Source: Spirochaetota bacterium (lineage in GTDB: Bacteria > Spirochaetota > Spirochaetia > SPDA01 > JAJSAL01). Taken from it: a DNA stretch of 57,030 nucleotides. Below the pieces are notes generated by a model. The model was not told where the DNA came from. It made no database searches and saw only the letters and a program-made list of their open reading frames with translations. The stretch covers positions 1 through 57,030 of the forward strand of contig JAJSAL010000187.1 of assembly GCA_024274705.1 (NCBI GenBank). Direction: 5' to 3'. Below, piece after piece: positions 17,701 through 26,786 of the stretch (the stretch's first letter is position 1; each line of letters begins with the position of its first letter). The position numbers and the translations under genes are program-made.

Positions 17701-19179
17701 TTAAATCGATTCCGCCAGCTTCCGAAAATGGAAACCGTAGATAGCCAGGCGTATGGCCTGGGGCAATTTTTTCGGGCTGTCACGCAATACAAAAAACAGT
17801 AGTTTCCAAAAGAAACGGTTACCCTTTTCCAGGAAACCCAGGATCCAGACAGCGTGGAACAGGGTCCGGATACTGCTGAAATGGAACCGTGCGGGAGCGA
17901 CGTTGGGGCGGCGGTACATAGACAGAAAGGTCTTCAACCGTTCGAAATAGGCCTTTTGAGAATATATGGACCGCAGAATTTTCTTGTATCCTTCAACAAG
18001 AGTCTCCTTCCTCATCTTCGGTATAAAGTTCAGCGAAACATCCACATTGTTCCCATTGAACTCATCGGTAATACGGTTTTCTGTCCGGAGCCGTTTGAAC
18101 AGCCGGGTATCCACAGGGGCGTTGAGAAGCCCTACCATGGCCGTGACGATACCGCTTTCCTGGATGAAACGGATCTGCCTGTCGAAGATATCCGGTTTGT
18201 CGTTATCGAACCCCACAATAAAACCGCCGGTCACGTTGAACCCGTTTCTCTGAAGTGTGTGGATCGAATCAAGCATATTCCTGTCCTGGTTCTGAGCTTT
18301 GCCGCATTCTACGAGGCTTGCCTCCTCCGGGGTCTCGATACCGATAAAGGTACTTCGAAAACCCGCTTCGATCATCAACCGCATCAGTTCTTCATCATCC
18401 GAGAGGTTGATACTCACTTCCGTAGTGAAAGCAAAAGGGTATTTCCGCGTCTTCGACCATTCGACCAGCGCGGGCAGGAGTTCTGTTTTCAGCTTTTTTT
18501 TATTTCCGATAAAATTGTCATCTACGATGAACACGGCACCCTTCCAGCCGGCAGTATAGAGTGACTCCAGCTCGCGTAGAAACTGTTCCGTCCCTTTTGT
18601 CCTGGGTTTGCGGCCATAGAGAGCCGTAATACTACAGAACTCGCAATCGAAGGGGCAACCCCGGGAATACTGGATATCCATTGTCGCGTATTTTTTCATA
18701 TCCAGCAGGTCCCAGCGGGGCAGCGGTGTCGATGTCAGCTCAGGAAACCGGGTGGTGGTATATACCGGTTCCGGCGTTCCATTCTTCAAATCTTCAAGGA
18801 ACAGGGGGAGTGTTATTTCCGCTTCATTCAGGATGAAATGATCGATCCCGGTAAGCTCACGATAATTAGTCGTACTGATCGGGCCACCGGCCACCACCTT
18901 GACATCCAGGGCGTTACATCGGTCAACTACAGATGTGAACGAGCCCCTTTGAATATCCATGCCGCTTATGAAAACATAATCGGCCCATGTGATATCTTTG
19001 TCCTTCAAACGGGTAACGTTCATATCAACAAGGCGTTTCTCCCAGGTTACCGGCAGAAGGGAAGCAACCGTAATAAGCCCGAGGGGCGGCTCGGAAGATT
19101 TCTTCGATACGAACCGGAGGGCCCTCTTCAGGCTCCAGAATGTGTTGGGTGATTCCGGATATACAAGCAGGATTTTCAT
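17701..19179 (-). CDS. B12-binding radical SAM protein, HpnP-like (DUF4070)
   Basis: 492 residues. The N-terminal cobalamin-binding domain begins 'KILLVYPESPNTFWSLKRAL' with 'PPLGLITVASLLP' near residue 35. The radical-SAM CxxxCxxC cluster site is 'SRGCPFDCEFCSITALYGR' near residue 175, 'VFIVDDNFIGNKKKLK' follows, and a DUF4070-like C-terminal domain has 'TAMVGLLNAPVDTRLFKRL'. This layout matches the group that includes the hopanoid C-2 methylase HpnP, and also many uncharacterised methylases. No hopanoid genes are in view, so only 'B12-dependent radical SAM, probably a methyltransferase' is supported. ATG 19179 follows a plausible AAGGAG. Confidence 0.85.
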   Translation of the reverse strand: MKILLVYPESPNTFWSLKRALRFVSKKSSEPPLGLITVASLLPVTWEKRLVDMNVTRLKDKDITWADYVFISGMDIQRGSFTSVVDRCNALDVKVVAGGPISTTNYRELTGIDHFILNEAEITLPLFLEDLKNGTPEPVYTTTRFPELTSTPLPRWDLLDMKKYATMDIQYSRGCPFDCEFCSITALYGRKPRTKGTEQFLRELESLYTAGWKGAVFIVDDNFIGNKKKLKTELLPALVEWSKTRKYPFAFTTEVSINLSDDEELMRLMIEAGFRSTFIGIETPEEASLVECGKAQNQDRNMLDSIHTLQRNGFNVTGGFIVGFDNDKPDIFDRQIRFIQESGIVTAMVGLLNAPVDTRLFKRLRTENRITDEFNGNNVDVSLNFIPKMRKETLVEGYKKILRSIYSQKAYFERLKTFLSMYRRPNVAPARFHFSSIRTLFHAVWILGFLEKGNRFFWKLLFFVLRDSPKKLPQAIRLAIYGFHFRKLAESI

Positions 19180-19275
19180 ACTATCTCCTTTATGAACAGT
19201 TACTGTTACTGGTATGATTATGCTACTATAAATATAGACTTTTTATTCACGGACATTGTAAAAGAAGTGTAAAAC

Positions 19276-20268
19276 ATGAAAAGACGGCTCCACTTGAATC
19301 CCATACTCATCTTTGTACTGGCCCAGTTCGCCTGGTTTGCTCTGCTGGGCCTCTGGATTTACTGGTACGTTTCCAACTACTTGATTTTCACCGAGGGTGA
19401 AGAGAACATAGCGCCCCGGTTTGTGTTCAATGTAACAAATATTCCCATCCTCGTTGGTGGAATTGTCCTGCTTGCGGCCATCGCAATCGGACTGGTAATT
19501 CTTTTCAGCAAGCTGACTCAGCAGATGAAAGTAACAAAAATGTATGACAATTTCATAGCCAACGTAACCCATGAACTGAAATCACCCCTTGCATCAATTC
19601 AACTGTACCTGGAAACCCTCTCTTTACGGGATGTGCCGGAAGAGACGAGACGCACGTTTATCGGGCTGATGATCGAAGATTCAAACAGACTGGATTCTCT
19701 GATAAATACCATACTGGAGATTTCCGCCCTGGAGGAAAAGTCGAAAGTATTCACTCAGGATACCTTTCAGGCGGAATCCCTCCTCCACTCAATAGTTGAA
19801 GAAGCTGTACGGCAGTTTAACCTTCCGAAAGATGCTGTCGAGATCAGAGGGAGCGCTCCATGTACGTGCCGGGCAAACAGCCGGGCGTTGAGGATAGTCT
19901 TCAATAACATGGTAGATAACGCGATAAAATACAGCACCGGCCCTGTGCGGTTGACAGTTCACATGGCATGTACGGCTAAAAATTTTGTAATCGAAGTAAA
20001 GGACCAGGGAATCGGCATTCCGAAGGATAAACAGAAAGAAGTTTTTAAAAAGTTCCGGCGGCTGTACACCCCGGACAGCCCGAATGTAAAGGGAACGGGC
20101 CTGGGGCTTTACTTTGCGAGGGAAATAATACGTCTTCACCGGGGAAGGATACAGGTGATAAGCGAGGGAGAAAACCAGGGTACGACTTTCCGTATCGAAC
20201 TGCCTGTATACTGTTCGAAAAAAAAGGAGCGTCTGTCGAGGGAGGAGATACCCCCGGAAAATTCATGA
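19276..20268 (+). CDS. Sensor histidine kinase
   Basis: 330 residues. Two membrane helices (about 9-33 and 54-78) flank an extracytoplasmic loop of only about 20 residues, so it is likely an intramembrane- or partner-sensing kinase. HisKA motif 'NVTHELKSPLASIQLYLETL' carries the phospho-acceptor His99. HATPase: N box 'IVFNNMVDNAIKYS', G1 DQGIGIP, G2 GTGLGLYFAREIIR. PhoR/ResE-like. It is followed 18 bp later by its response regulator. A weak ribosome site precedes ATG 19276. It is divergent from the radical-SAM gene across a 96-bp AT-rich gap. Confidence 0.92.
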   Translation: MKRRLHLNPILIFVLAQFAWFALLGLWIYWYVSNYLIFTEGEENIAPRFVFNVTNIPILVGGIVLLAAIAIGLVILFSKLTQQMKVTKMYDNFIANVTHELKSPLASIQLYLETLSLRDVPEETRRTFIGLMIEDSNRLDSLINTILEISALEEKSKVFTQDTFQAESLLHSIVEEAVRQFNLPKDAVEIRGSAPCTCRANSRALRIVFNNMVDNAIKYSTGPVRLTVHMACTAKNFVIEVKDQGIGIPKDKQKEVFKKFRRLYTPDSPNVKGTGLGLYFAREIIRLHRGRIQVISEGENQGTTFRIELPVYCSKKKERLSREEIPPENS

Positions 20269-20286
20269 AAGAAGTTGGGAAACCGG

Positions 20287-21015
20287 ATGAGCATTGAGGA
20301 CGAAAAGGGAGAAACAATTCTCCTGGTTGAGGACGAAGAATCTCTGGCCATCGGCCTGGAGTACAATTTGACTGAAGAGGGGTATACCGTTGTGCGGGCG
20401 GTTCATGGGAAAGAAGCTCTCGAAAAATTCGACCCGGAATGTATCGATCTTATCGTCCTCGATATCATGCTGCCCCATATGGATGGTTTCCAGGTAGCTG
20501 AAAAGATAAGGGAACAGTCGCCTCAGGTCCCTATCCTGATGCTGACTGCCAGGAGAGAGGCGGTGGATAGAATTCGGGGTCTCGAGATGGGAGCGGATGA
20601 TTACCTGACGAAACCCTTCCATCTGAAAGAACTCCTGCTGCGCATACAGGGTATGTTGAAAAGGAGGATGTGGTACCGTGAAAACGCAGAGCAGCAACAG
20701 GAGATCCGCTTCGGATCGAACAGGGTGAATTTCGACACCCTGGTCTGCAGCTCAGGAGAAAAGAGGGTCCGTCTTACTCCTCTTGAAGCCGTACTGCTCC
20801 GGTATCTCTATGAAAATGCCGGGAGAGTAGTATCCCGCAAGGAACTGCTTAAAAACGTATGGAATTCTACATCGAACATTGAAACCCGGACGGTGGATAA
20901 CTTTATCGTACGTTTGAGAAAATATTTCGAACCTGATCCCGGTAACCCCCTGTTTTTCCGCAATGTACGAGGTGCCGGTTATATATTTTCGTCCGTTGAA
21001 GAAGGGGAAGAATGA
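20287..21015 (+). CDS. OmpR/PhoB-family response regulator
   Basis: 242 residues from ATG 20287 (a TTG at 20275 is a less likely start). Receiver domain: acidic pair 'LVEDEES', phospho-acceptor Asp59 in VLDIMLPHMDG, Thr in MLTARR, Lys in DDYLTKPFHLKELL. The C-terminal winged-helix domain (about 140-240) has 'LTPLEAVLLRYLYENAGRVV', 'SRKELLKNVWN', and 'TVDNFIVRLRKYFEPDP' with the usual 'RGAGYIF' end. It should be phosphorylated by the kinase encoded just upstream and control transcription; targets unknown. Confidence 0.93.
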   Translation: MSIEDEKGETILLVEDEESLAIGLEYNLTEEGYTVVRAVHGKEALEKFDPECIDLIVLDIMLPHMDGFQVAEKIREQSPQVPILMLTARREAVDRIRGLEMGADDYLTKPFHLKELLLRIQGMLKRRMWYRENAEQQQEIRFGSNRVNFDTLVCSSGEKRVRLTPLEAVLLRYLYENAGRVVSRKELLKNVWNSTSNIETRTVDNFIVRLRKYFEPDPGNPLFFRNVRGAGYIFSSVEEGEE

Positions 21016-21111
21016 GAGCAGACAGCTATACGCACAGGGAAACAGGACGGTCCCAGGTGCGATGTGTCGTTTGGGGTGACCGAATCTACATCGTGACAGG
21101 AGATTAATGCT

Positions 21112-21387
21112 TCAATCCCCCCGGTAATGGCTGTCAACTATAACTGTTTTCGGTTTCTTCCCGGTAACAACATAGGCAGCGGTAAATAAGCTATCTATTG
21201 AAAGAATAACACGGCGCTTTCGGTCGATACACATGTGTGCTTTATATGCAGGGAAGGTTCCTTTCCCCGGTCGGGGCACCAGTTCAGCATCCGGTAAGAT
21301 AAACTCAACGTCCCCGGTGGTATAGTGCCCGCAGAATCGGCGCCGGGCAAGAGCAACAGATATGTTGATTGTTCTTCTATCCTTCAA
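21112..21387 (-). pseudogene. DDE transposase remnant (IS1182/IS4/IS5-like)
   Basis: About 91 codons on the minus strand resemble the middle of a DDE transposase. 'FILPDAELVPRPGKG' matches the family's 'S.DA....K.K' block with the first catalytic Asp, 'TFPAYKAHMCIDRKRRVIL' matches 'GYKAH..VD....II', and 'VVTGKKPKTVIVDSHYRGD' matches 'PK.V..D.GYRG' with the second Asp. The segment between these blocks is too short, and both the N-terminal part and the catalytic Glu end are missing, so it is a dead relic. It lies between a two-component system and an SGNH gene. Family assignment is from memory. Confidence 0.5.
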
Positions 21388-21445
21388 CTCTTGTCAGAAC
21401 AATGATCCGGATATAGACTATGGTAACCCTTTAGAAGGAGTGCTC

Positions 21446-22252
21446 ATGAATTACGAACACCTTCCCTATGACCTTGAGTTCTGTTTTAGATTCAACCTTC
21501 ATAAACTTGCAGGCTTTCTCATCGACGATTACGATATAGAAAAACTTTCCCGGATGTACATTGTACCGGAAAAAGAACTCCGCGGCATACACGATAACCT
21601 GGAAAGCCGAATTGCCGGCGCAGCAGAACAGTTGAAAAGCCGCCTCTCCTATTCAGGACCTGTGGACAGTCTCACCTGGCTCGCATTGGGAGATTCCATA
21701 ACAAGCGACAGGATGAGCTATGCAAAACTCATCCGTTCCGTGTGGAAAGGGGAAAACGACAGAAGGGTGCTGGATGCGGGTATATCAGGAGATACTACTT
21801 CCGACCTGATAAACCGTTACTATGGAACTGCACTTGAACTCGATTTCGACATGGCTTCGATTTTTATCGGAACAAATGATGCACGGGGACATAATGACCG
21901 GTATGAGATTTCAAATACGAGTATCCCGGAATTTCGTAGAAATTATGATTATCTGACGAAAACTCTGCGGGAAAAAGTACCGGAAGTGATTACCATCACC
22001 ATCCCGATGGTAAACGATGAACGTTTTTCTGCTTTCTTCAAAGAAGAAAACAACTACCTGTACAGAGCAGAGACAATCCACGAGATTAACACCGTGATAC
22101 GTGACATTTCAGCAAAGCACAAAACGATTCTTGTAGATTTCGCAGATGAAATAGAATCTTCTGAAATTGATGTCCTGGATAAAGACGGACTACACTTGAG
22201 TCTCCTGGGTCACGAACTCCTGGCGGGGCTCCTCCTGGAAGTGCTGGACTGA
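21446..22252 (+). CDS. SGNH/GDSL-family hydrolase
   Basis: 268 residues from ATG 21446, set by AGAAGGAG five bases upstream. The longer frame from 21362 has a lipoprotein-like start (LLSFNSC) but no ribosome site and overlaps the transposase relic. Block I with nucleophile Ser: 'TWLALGDSITSDRMSYAKLI' near residue 85; block II Gly in 'LDAGISGDTTSDL'; block III Asn in 'IFIGTNDARGH'; block V Asp/His in 'DKDGLHLSLLGHEL'. All four SGNH residues are present, so it is probably an active esterase or lipase. The first 75 residues are an unrecognised extension. No membrane anchor if the shorter start is right. Confidence 0.8.
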   Translation: MNYEHLPYDLEFCFRFNLHKLAGFLIDDYDIEKLSRMYIVPEKELRGIHDNLESRIAGAAEQLKSRLSYSGPVDSLTWLALGDSITSDRMSYAKLIRSVWKGENDRRVLDAGISGDTTSDLINRYYGTALELDFDMASIFIGTNDARGHNDRYEISNTSIPEFRRNYDYLTKTLREKVPEVITITIPMVNDERFSAFFKEENNYLYRAETIHEINTVIRDISAKHKTILVDFADEIESSEIDVLDKDGLHLSLLGHELLAGLLLEVLD

Positions 22253-22256
22253 CACA

Positions 22257-22709
22257 TCAAGGACGGACGATCTCAATAAATTCTTTCCTCTTCATGATGT
22301 CGAAAAAATAGGAGTATCCTCCTTCCATCTGTACCTGCAGCACCGGATTCGCGAAAAACCGGATAAAAGATGTTACCGGTTTTGTTTCAGTATCCAGAAC
22401 TACTCCGTTGATGCAGTTTGCCGCTTCTCCCTGGGAAACTTCTTTTACCGACTTGATTCCGTGTACAGAAAAGCTGAACTCCGTTTTCTGGAATTCTTTC
22501 GTTTTTGTAAGTATTTTTAAAAACGCGTTGTCCTTTGCGAAGTTTTCAAAATACACGAGGTTGTCGATAAGGTAGACCAACCCTCCCAGATCAACTTTTT
22601 TTTCTCCGGATCTGCCTATAAAGGTAGCAAAGGTATTGAACCGTATTTTCCCGCCTTTTTCATCTTCCCGTTCTTTCCAGAACCCGACCGCCGAAGAATC
22701 TGTAGACAT
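22257..22709 (-). CDS. Conserved hypothetical protein
   Basis: 150 residues from ATG 22709 (AAGGAAGG upstream). No signal peptide, membrane helix or known motif is seen. It is rich in beta-type segments ('FATFIGRSGEKKVDLGGLVY', 'SYFFDIMKRKEFIEIVRP') and may be a small cytoplasmic beta protein. Tail-to-tail with the SGNH gene, 4 bp apart. Codon use resembles the surrounding core genes. I do not recognise it; a spirochaete-restricted family is possible. Confidence 0.65.
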   Translation of the reverse strand: MSTDSSAVGFWKEREDEKGGKIRFNTFATFIGRSGEKKVDLGGLVYLIDNLVYFENFAKDNAFLKILTKTKEFQKTEFSFSVHGIKSVKEVSQGEAANCINGVVLDTETKPVTSFIRFFANPVLQVQMEGGYSYFFDIMKRKEFIEIVRP

Positions 22710-22864
22710 AGTGTTACCTTCCTTCACGTGCTATACCACCTATACCCTTAATCCGTGAAAACAGTCAAGGAGAAAAAACGTATCTTTAAAGAGTTCCTTA
22801 ATTCCCTTATAATAGGGAACCTCGGGTTTAAACCCGCAGGATTCTCACCTCCAGGGAGCAAAAC

Positions 22865-23122
22865 ATGAAAGTTGGAAATTGGTACAGAGAAGAAACGATA
22901 AACCCGGATAATGGGAAAAGCGAATGGAAATATTACTATGTTACGGAAGAACTGGAAGAGGAAAATCTTGCCATCGACGTATACAAAGTACACTGGAACG
23001 GTAAAGTTTCCGGGAAACACACAAGCCAATGCCATTCCACTGCTTTAGACCGGTGCACCCTGGTTTCCCGGGACCTTGCTCTCCAGGTCCTGGGCATAGA
23101 ATATCCGGACCAGACAACGTAA
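22865..23122 (+). CDS. Small hypothetical protein
   Basis: 85 residues. It starts ATG 22865 with CCAGGGAGC upstream, and opens 'KVGNWYREETINPDNGKSEW'. It is charged and Trp/Tyr-rich, with Cys near residues 56 and 64, and has no signal peptide or helix. Upstream there is a CGGGTTTAAACCCG palindrome at 22823-22836 and a TATAAT-like element near 22808. Family unknown. Confidence 0.6.
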   Translation: MKVGNWYREETINPDNGKSEWKYYYVTEELEEENLAIDVYKVHWNGKVSGKHTSQCHSTALDRCTLVSRDLALQVLGIEYPDQTT

Positions 23123-23196
23123 TGAGTGCATTATACATCAGGTGCAGGTTCGGGCGGGGAAGCGGGGATAGAACGCAGAGGGTAATATGTGTTTTC

Positions 23197-24768
23197 CTAT
23201 TTGCTGAAAAACTGAATCAGCTGGATGAAGTAATAGATTTTTTTGTAGACATCGGATACTGATTTCTTCAAGGTTCCTTCTGATACGGCATCCAGTTCCT
23301 TCCAGTTTACGATGAGCTGGTGCGACTGGTTCGAATAATCATCTATGATCGTCTTCAGATTTTTCCCGAGAGCAACAAGATTATTCCCTCCGGATTTTAT
23401 CATATTCGCCGCAGCTTCGTTGCAATCACGAATGATCTGCTTCAACTGCGCCAAGCTCGCCTGATCACGGTCTATTCGTGGAAGAACGGATTTAATCTTT
23501 GCACCCACTTCTCCTTCTTCGGAAAGGGACTCATCGAAACGGACCAGTTCGTCGGATACTTCCAGAAGGCCGTGAAAAGAATCCGAGAGTTTCTGGGACA
23601 TGATATTCGTCGACCATTTCCCCTTGATGAGAAAAAGGTCTACTATCTGTTTCAGGTCTTTTTTAACAAAATCAAGGAGAAACGCCTTCAGATAGTTCAG
23701 CGGTTCTATGAAGATGAAACCGCCCAGCATTTTTTTAGAAAAAGCGATATTTGCCTTTTCCGTATAGTATTTGAGTCTAGAAATCGCAGAAGTACCGAAC
23801 ACATGGACTGCCAGGGAGTCGATTTTGGAATTCCTCTTCTCCTGGGAAATTCTCTGCAGGGTGAGCTCGGCCTGGGTTTTTACTTTGGACAGATACGACT
23901 CCACTATCTTTTCGCTCGGCCTTCTTACCTTCATCTGGAAATAAGGATCCTTATCTACATGGCGTATGATAAGGAGGAGCACATTGGATTTCTTTATGCC
24001 GGCCAGCACCTTCAGCTGCTTTGACCAATCCTGCCGGTTTATGACTTCCTGGTTTTTATACACACGAAGTACATCAAACAGTGCATCCCAGCCGGACCCT
24101 GTTTCTAACAGTGCAATAATCTCGAGAAAATCTTTCAGATCATCGGATATATAATTTCCATGGATAGCTTCGAACTTCGGATTATAGAGAAAATCTCCCT
24201 CCGGGAGACTGGAGTCAAATTTTCGCAGAACAAAGTAGTAATCATAATGGATGAACCGAAGGAACACCAGGAGAAGGTTATACAGGGAATTAACACTCTT
24301 TACCTTTTCACTGTCAAAAGCGGAAAAAAAGGCAACAAGCTGTTCTTTCAAACCTGCCGCAATAGACTTAAGGTCCTCTGTTTCCGCTCGTTTTCTGATC
24401 GAGTCCTCGGAGAGTTCTTCGATTATTTCTCGCTGTTCGTCCTCCAGAAAATTTTCGATGATGATTGCCTTGAGTGCTCCGGATTCCGTTGCATTCTCTA
24501 AAAAAACACGGGATGGACCGATAAGCTTGTATACATCGTAGAGAAGCCTGGCGAGGATCGGCTGTGCTTCCTCACCCTTTGGTTTGTAGAACTTATATTT
24601 TTGATTTTTCAGCTGTTTCGCAACGACCTTAAGGAGCCTCTTCCTTTCCCGTTCGGGACCATCAGCGTTTGTAAAAACTGATAACAGTTTCTGAAAAAAA
24701 GTAAGCGATTTCTCCGGGGCAGTTCCGGTGTCTTTTCCCCTGCTGTCAAACAAATCGTTATCATCCAT
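23197..24768 (-). CDS. Large hypothetical protein (DUF5312-like)
   Basis: About 523 residues if started at ATG 24768 (MDDNDLFDSRGKDTG). An open frame extends to 25005 but would run across the opposite-strand QueG-like gene. The protein is soluble, highly helical and charged, with no catalytic motif I can name. Segments such as 'HGNYISDDLKDFLEIIALLE' and 'LNYLKAFLLDFVKKDLKQIV' suggest a helical-repeat scaffold. It resembles, from memory, the spirochaete-only DUF5312 family of unknown function. It is divergent from the QueG-like gene with about 50 bp between starts, too little for two well separated promoters. Confidence 0.65.
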   Translation of the reverse strand: MDDNDLFDSRGKDTGTAPEKSLTFFQKLLSVFTNADGPERERKRLLKVVAKQLKNQKYKFYKPKGEEAQPILARLLYDVYKLIGPSRVFLENATESGALKAIIIENFLEDEQREIIEELSEDSIRKRAETEDLKSIAAGLKEQLVAFFSAFDSEKVKSVNSLYNLLLVFLRFIHYDYYFVLRKFDSSLPEGDFLYNPKFEAIHGNYISDDLKDFLEIIALLETGSGWDALFDVLRVYKNQEVINRQDWSKQLKVLAGIKKSNVLLLIIRHVDKDPYFQMKVRRPSEKIVESYLSKVKTQAELTLQRISQEKRNSKIDSLAVHVFGTSAISRLKYYTEKANIAFSKKMLGGFIFIEPLNYLKAFLLDFVKKDLKQIVDLFLIKGKWSTNIMSQKLSDSFHGLLEVSDELVRFDESLSEEGEVGAKIKSVLPRIDRDQASLAQLKQIIRDCNEAAANMIKSGGNNLVALGKNLKTIIDDYSNQSHQLIVNWKELDAVSEGTLKKSVSDVYKKIYYFIQLIQFFSK

Positions 24769-24817
24769 GTCATAATGGTAAGAGAAATAAACAGCGCTGT
24801 CAATTCTAAGTTTTGAA

Positions 24818-25870
24818 ATGAGCGCCGCGGAGTACAGCTCCCGCCCTCTTGCAGCGACCGGGAGTTCACCTTTAGTATTATCTCCGATGCAGAAACAGGA
24901 TACTTCAGCTGTAATAGTAAGTAAGATGGGTGATTCCGGGTTCATCAACATCCGTACAGCTCTACTGTTGTTCGAAGAGAGATCGTCAATGCTCTTCATA
25001 GGCATGCTCCCCTATTACAGGGACGAACCACCGGATTTGTCAAAACCCGGAGACCCCCACGGACTGATAGCCCCCTTTGCACGAAGGGATTATTACCGGG
25101 CGGCTGTTGATAGATTGAAGGCTATAAGGGACCGAATTTTCAAGAACTCGGGGCTGAAGAAAAAAAATGTAAGGATCTTCTGCAATTCCCGGATCCCGGA
25201 AAAACTCCTTGCTGCTGCTGCAGGATGCGGTGTATACGGAAAAAACGGACTCATCATGACCCGCAAAACCGGATCCCTCTGTATCCTGGCCGGAATAATC
25301 ATGGATCACCCTCTACACTTAGGTGGGACACAAAAACCGGGAACCATTATCCGCCCGGAGAAAGCAGAAAAAAAGCTGAAAGAATCAGGATTCCCCCTCT
25401 GCGGTTCCTGTACAAGGTGTATTGAAGTCTGCCCCACCGGTGCAATAACTGCACCGGCAGTGATAAACCGGAAACTCTGCCTGCAGAGTCTTGCAACTGT
25501 ACAGGAAGAACTCGGCATGCCTGTTATGCAAACATGGGGATATATGATTTACGGTTGCCAGATCTGCCAGGAAGTGTGCCCCCTGAACAGCACCCCGGTC
25601 ATCGGCATCTCAAACACCACGGGTGTCCTGGGACCTTCGATATCGTTACGGGAACTCCTCTCCCTTTCCCGGGACAGTCTGTCGAAACGTATTCAGGGTA
25701 CAGTCCTCGACCGTACATGGATCGACCCCTTGGTCCTCTACAGAAACGCCCTTATCGCGGCGGGAAACAGGGGCAGGAAGTACCTGACCCCCCTGGTGAC
25801 TCCTTATCTCGGTCACGAACAATCCTGGATACGGAGTGCCGCCCGGTATGCTGCAGAGAAACTCCGGTGA
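24818..25870 (+). CDS. QueG-like double [4Fe-4S] protein, divergent
   Basis: 350 residues (start uncertain: ATG 24818 has no ribosome site; ATG 24887 is possible). It resembles epoxyqueuosine reductase QueG, the B12 and iron-sulfur enzyme for the last step of queuosine in tRNA. Two ferredoxin-type clusters are present: 'CGSCTRCIEVCPTGAI' near 195 and 'YGCQICQEVCPLN' near 245. A HEAT-like tail is at 'HEQSWIRSAARYAAEKL'. However, the segment that is 'VDTAP..ER' in QueG reads 'FCNSRIPEK' here, so the catalytic Asp is Asn, and the N-terminal 60 residues do not match. It may be an altered-function relative. Confidence 0.75.
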   Translation: MSAAEYSSRPLAATGSSPLVLSPMQKQDTSAVIVSKMGDSGFINIRTALLLFEERSSMLFIGMLPYYRDEPPDLSKPGDPHGLIAPFARRDYYRAAVDRLKAIRDRIFKNSGLKKKNVRIFCNSRIPEKLLAAAAGCGVYGKNGLIMTRKTGSLCILAGIIMDHPLHLGGTQKPGTIIRPEKAEKKLKESGFPLCGSCTRCIEVCPTGAITAPAVINRKLCLQSLATVQEELGMPVMQTWGYMIYGCQICQEVCPLNSTPVIGISNTTGVLGPSISLRELLSLSRDSLSKRIQGTVLDRTWIDPLVLYRNALIAAGNRGRKYLTPLVTPYLGHEQSWIRSAARYAAEKLR

Positions 25871-25879
25871 ATCCTGCTC

Positions 25880-26677
25880 TCAGCGGAACTGAACCTCCAC
25901 AGTATCCTGAAGTTCCACCTTTATCCCGGGAACATCTTCCATTATTTTTTTCAATCCTTCGATGGAGTCCATATTGGAAGAGGTAAGTCTCAGCAGTTTT
26001 TCTTCGTCTTTCACGATATCTGCAAAATCGAGCTCCATAAGGGTAAGGGTTGAGCCTTCCCTGTGAGAGGCGTTTGTCCGGGTGATCGTCCCCTGTACGT
26101 CCACCACAAGAGACATCTTCATAGACCCGTAGATCTGTTTCATCATCTCCAGCTCCCCGGGGTCCGGTTCGCCGGTATCCTCTGCACTTTCATCGGGATC
26201 ATCAAAAGTCTGAGGAAGAAAAATCTTCAGTGTAGAAGGAGATCCTTTCTTAAAAGAAAACGTAACGATTTCCTTCACCGATTCTCCTTCTGACGCTGCA
26301 GTCGGAACATTTTCGCCGGGATTCTGATTAATCTTCAGTGTATTGATATCGGAAAAGGAAAAGACCGCTTTGTACCCTTCAAAGGTATCCGTTTCGTAAG
26401 GCACAGCAGATACCAGGGAAACACCGGAACCCATAGACTGTGCTTCTTCCTGCAGTTCATCCATGTCCAGGAGAGAGAACTCTTCTGCATCGCCCCCTTC
26501 ATCACTCATACTGCCCATACTCTTCAGCATCTCGAGGATTTCCTTCTGCATCATGAATGTACGGGACACAGTACCGCTCCCGTCAGATTTCACCGAGACG
26601 GTGGTCGCTTCCTGAAGACAACCGGAGAACAGGAGGATAAGCAGGAGAGGAATTAAGCACAACAATGTTTTTTTCAT
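25880..26677 (-). CDS. Exported lipoprotein, unknown function
   Basis: 265 residues from ATG 26677 (GAAGGAG upstream; ten more codons are open but unneeded). The signal peptide ends in lipobox LFSGC, so it is lipid-anchored. 'TTVSVKSDGSGTVSRTF' at the mature start is a pattern seen in small outer-envelope lipoproteins with beta structure. No enzyme motif. Downstream, its stop is 10 bp from the QueG-like stop. It is divergent from the aminotransferase at 26787. Confidence 0.75.
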   Translation of the reverse strand: MKKTLLCLIPLLLILLFSGCLQEATTVSVKSDGSGTVSRTFMMQKEILEMLKSMGSMSDEGGDAEEFSLLDMDELQEEAQSMGSGVSLVSAVPYETDTFEGYKAVFSFSDINTLKINQNPGENVPTAASEGESVKEIVTFSFKKGSPSTLKIFLPQTFDDPDESAEDTGEPDPGELEMMKQIYGSMKMSLVVDVQGTITRTNASHREGSTLTLMELDFADIVKDEEKLLRLTSSNMDSIEGLKKIMEDVPGIKVELQDTVEVQFR

Positions 26678-26750
26678 AAAAGACTCCTTCTTTGCCACAG
26701 TATTCATTAAGAGCGTAGTATCTTAGTGCAGAAACAGTCAAGTATTAATA

Positions 26751-26779
26751 TTGACACCATAATAAGGTTTCGGTATTCT
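26751..26779 (+). promoter_or_regulatory. Promoter giving a leaderless transcript
   Basis: TTGACA (26751-26756), 17-base spacer, TATTCT (26774-26779, 5 of 6). Transcription should start about 7 bases later, at or one base before the ATG at 26787. No Shine-Dalgarno is present in this gap, consistent with a leaderless mRNA. Confidence 0.65.
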
Positions 26780-26786
26780 CCATCGT

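Noticed and set aside
21012..21107. 31-codon frame overlapping the response regulator stop as ATGA
   Set aside because: Very short, no recognisable features and next to transposase debris; coupling alone is not enough.
22823..22836. CGGGTTTAAACCCG palindrome as a terminator
   Set aside because: No loop and no T-run; possibly a regulator site but unsupported.
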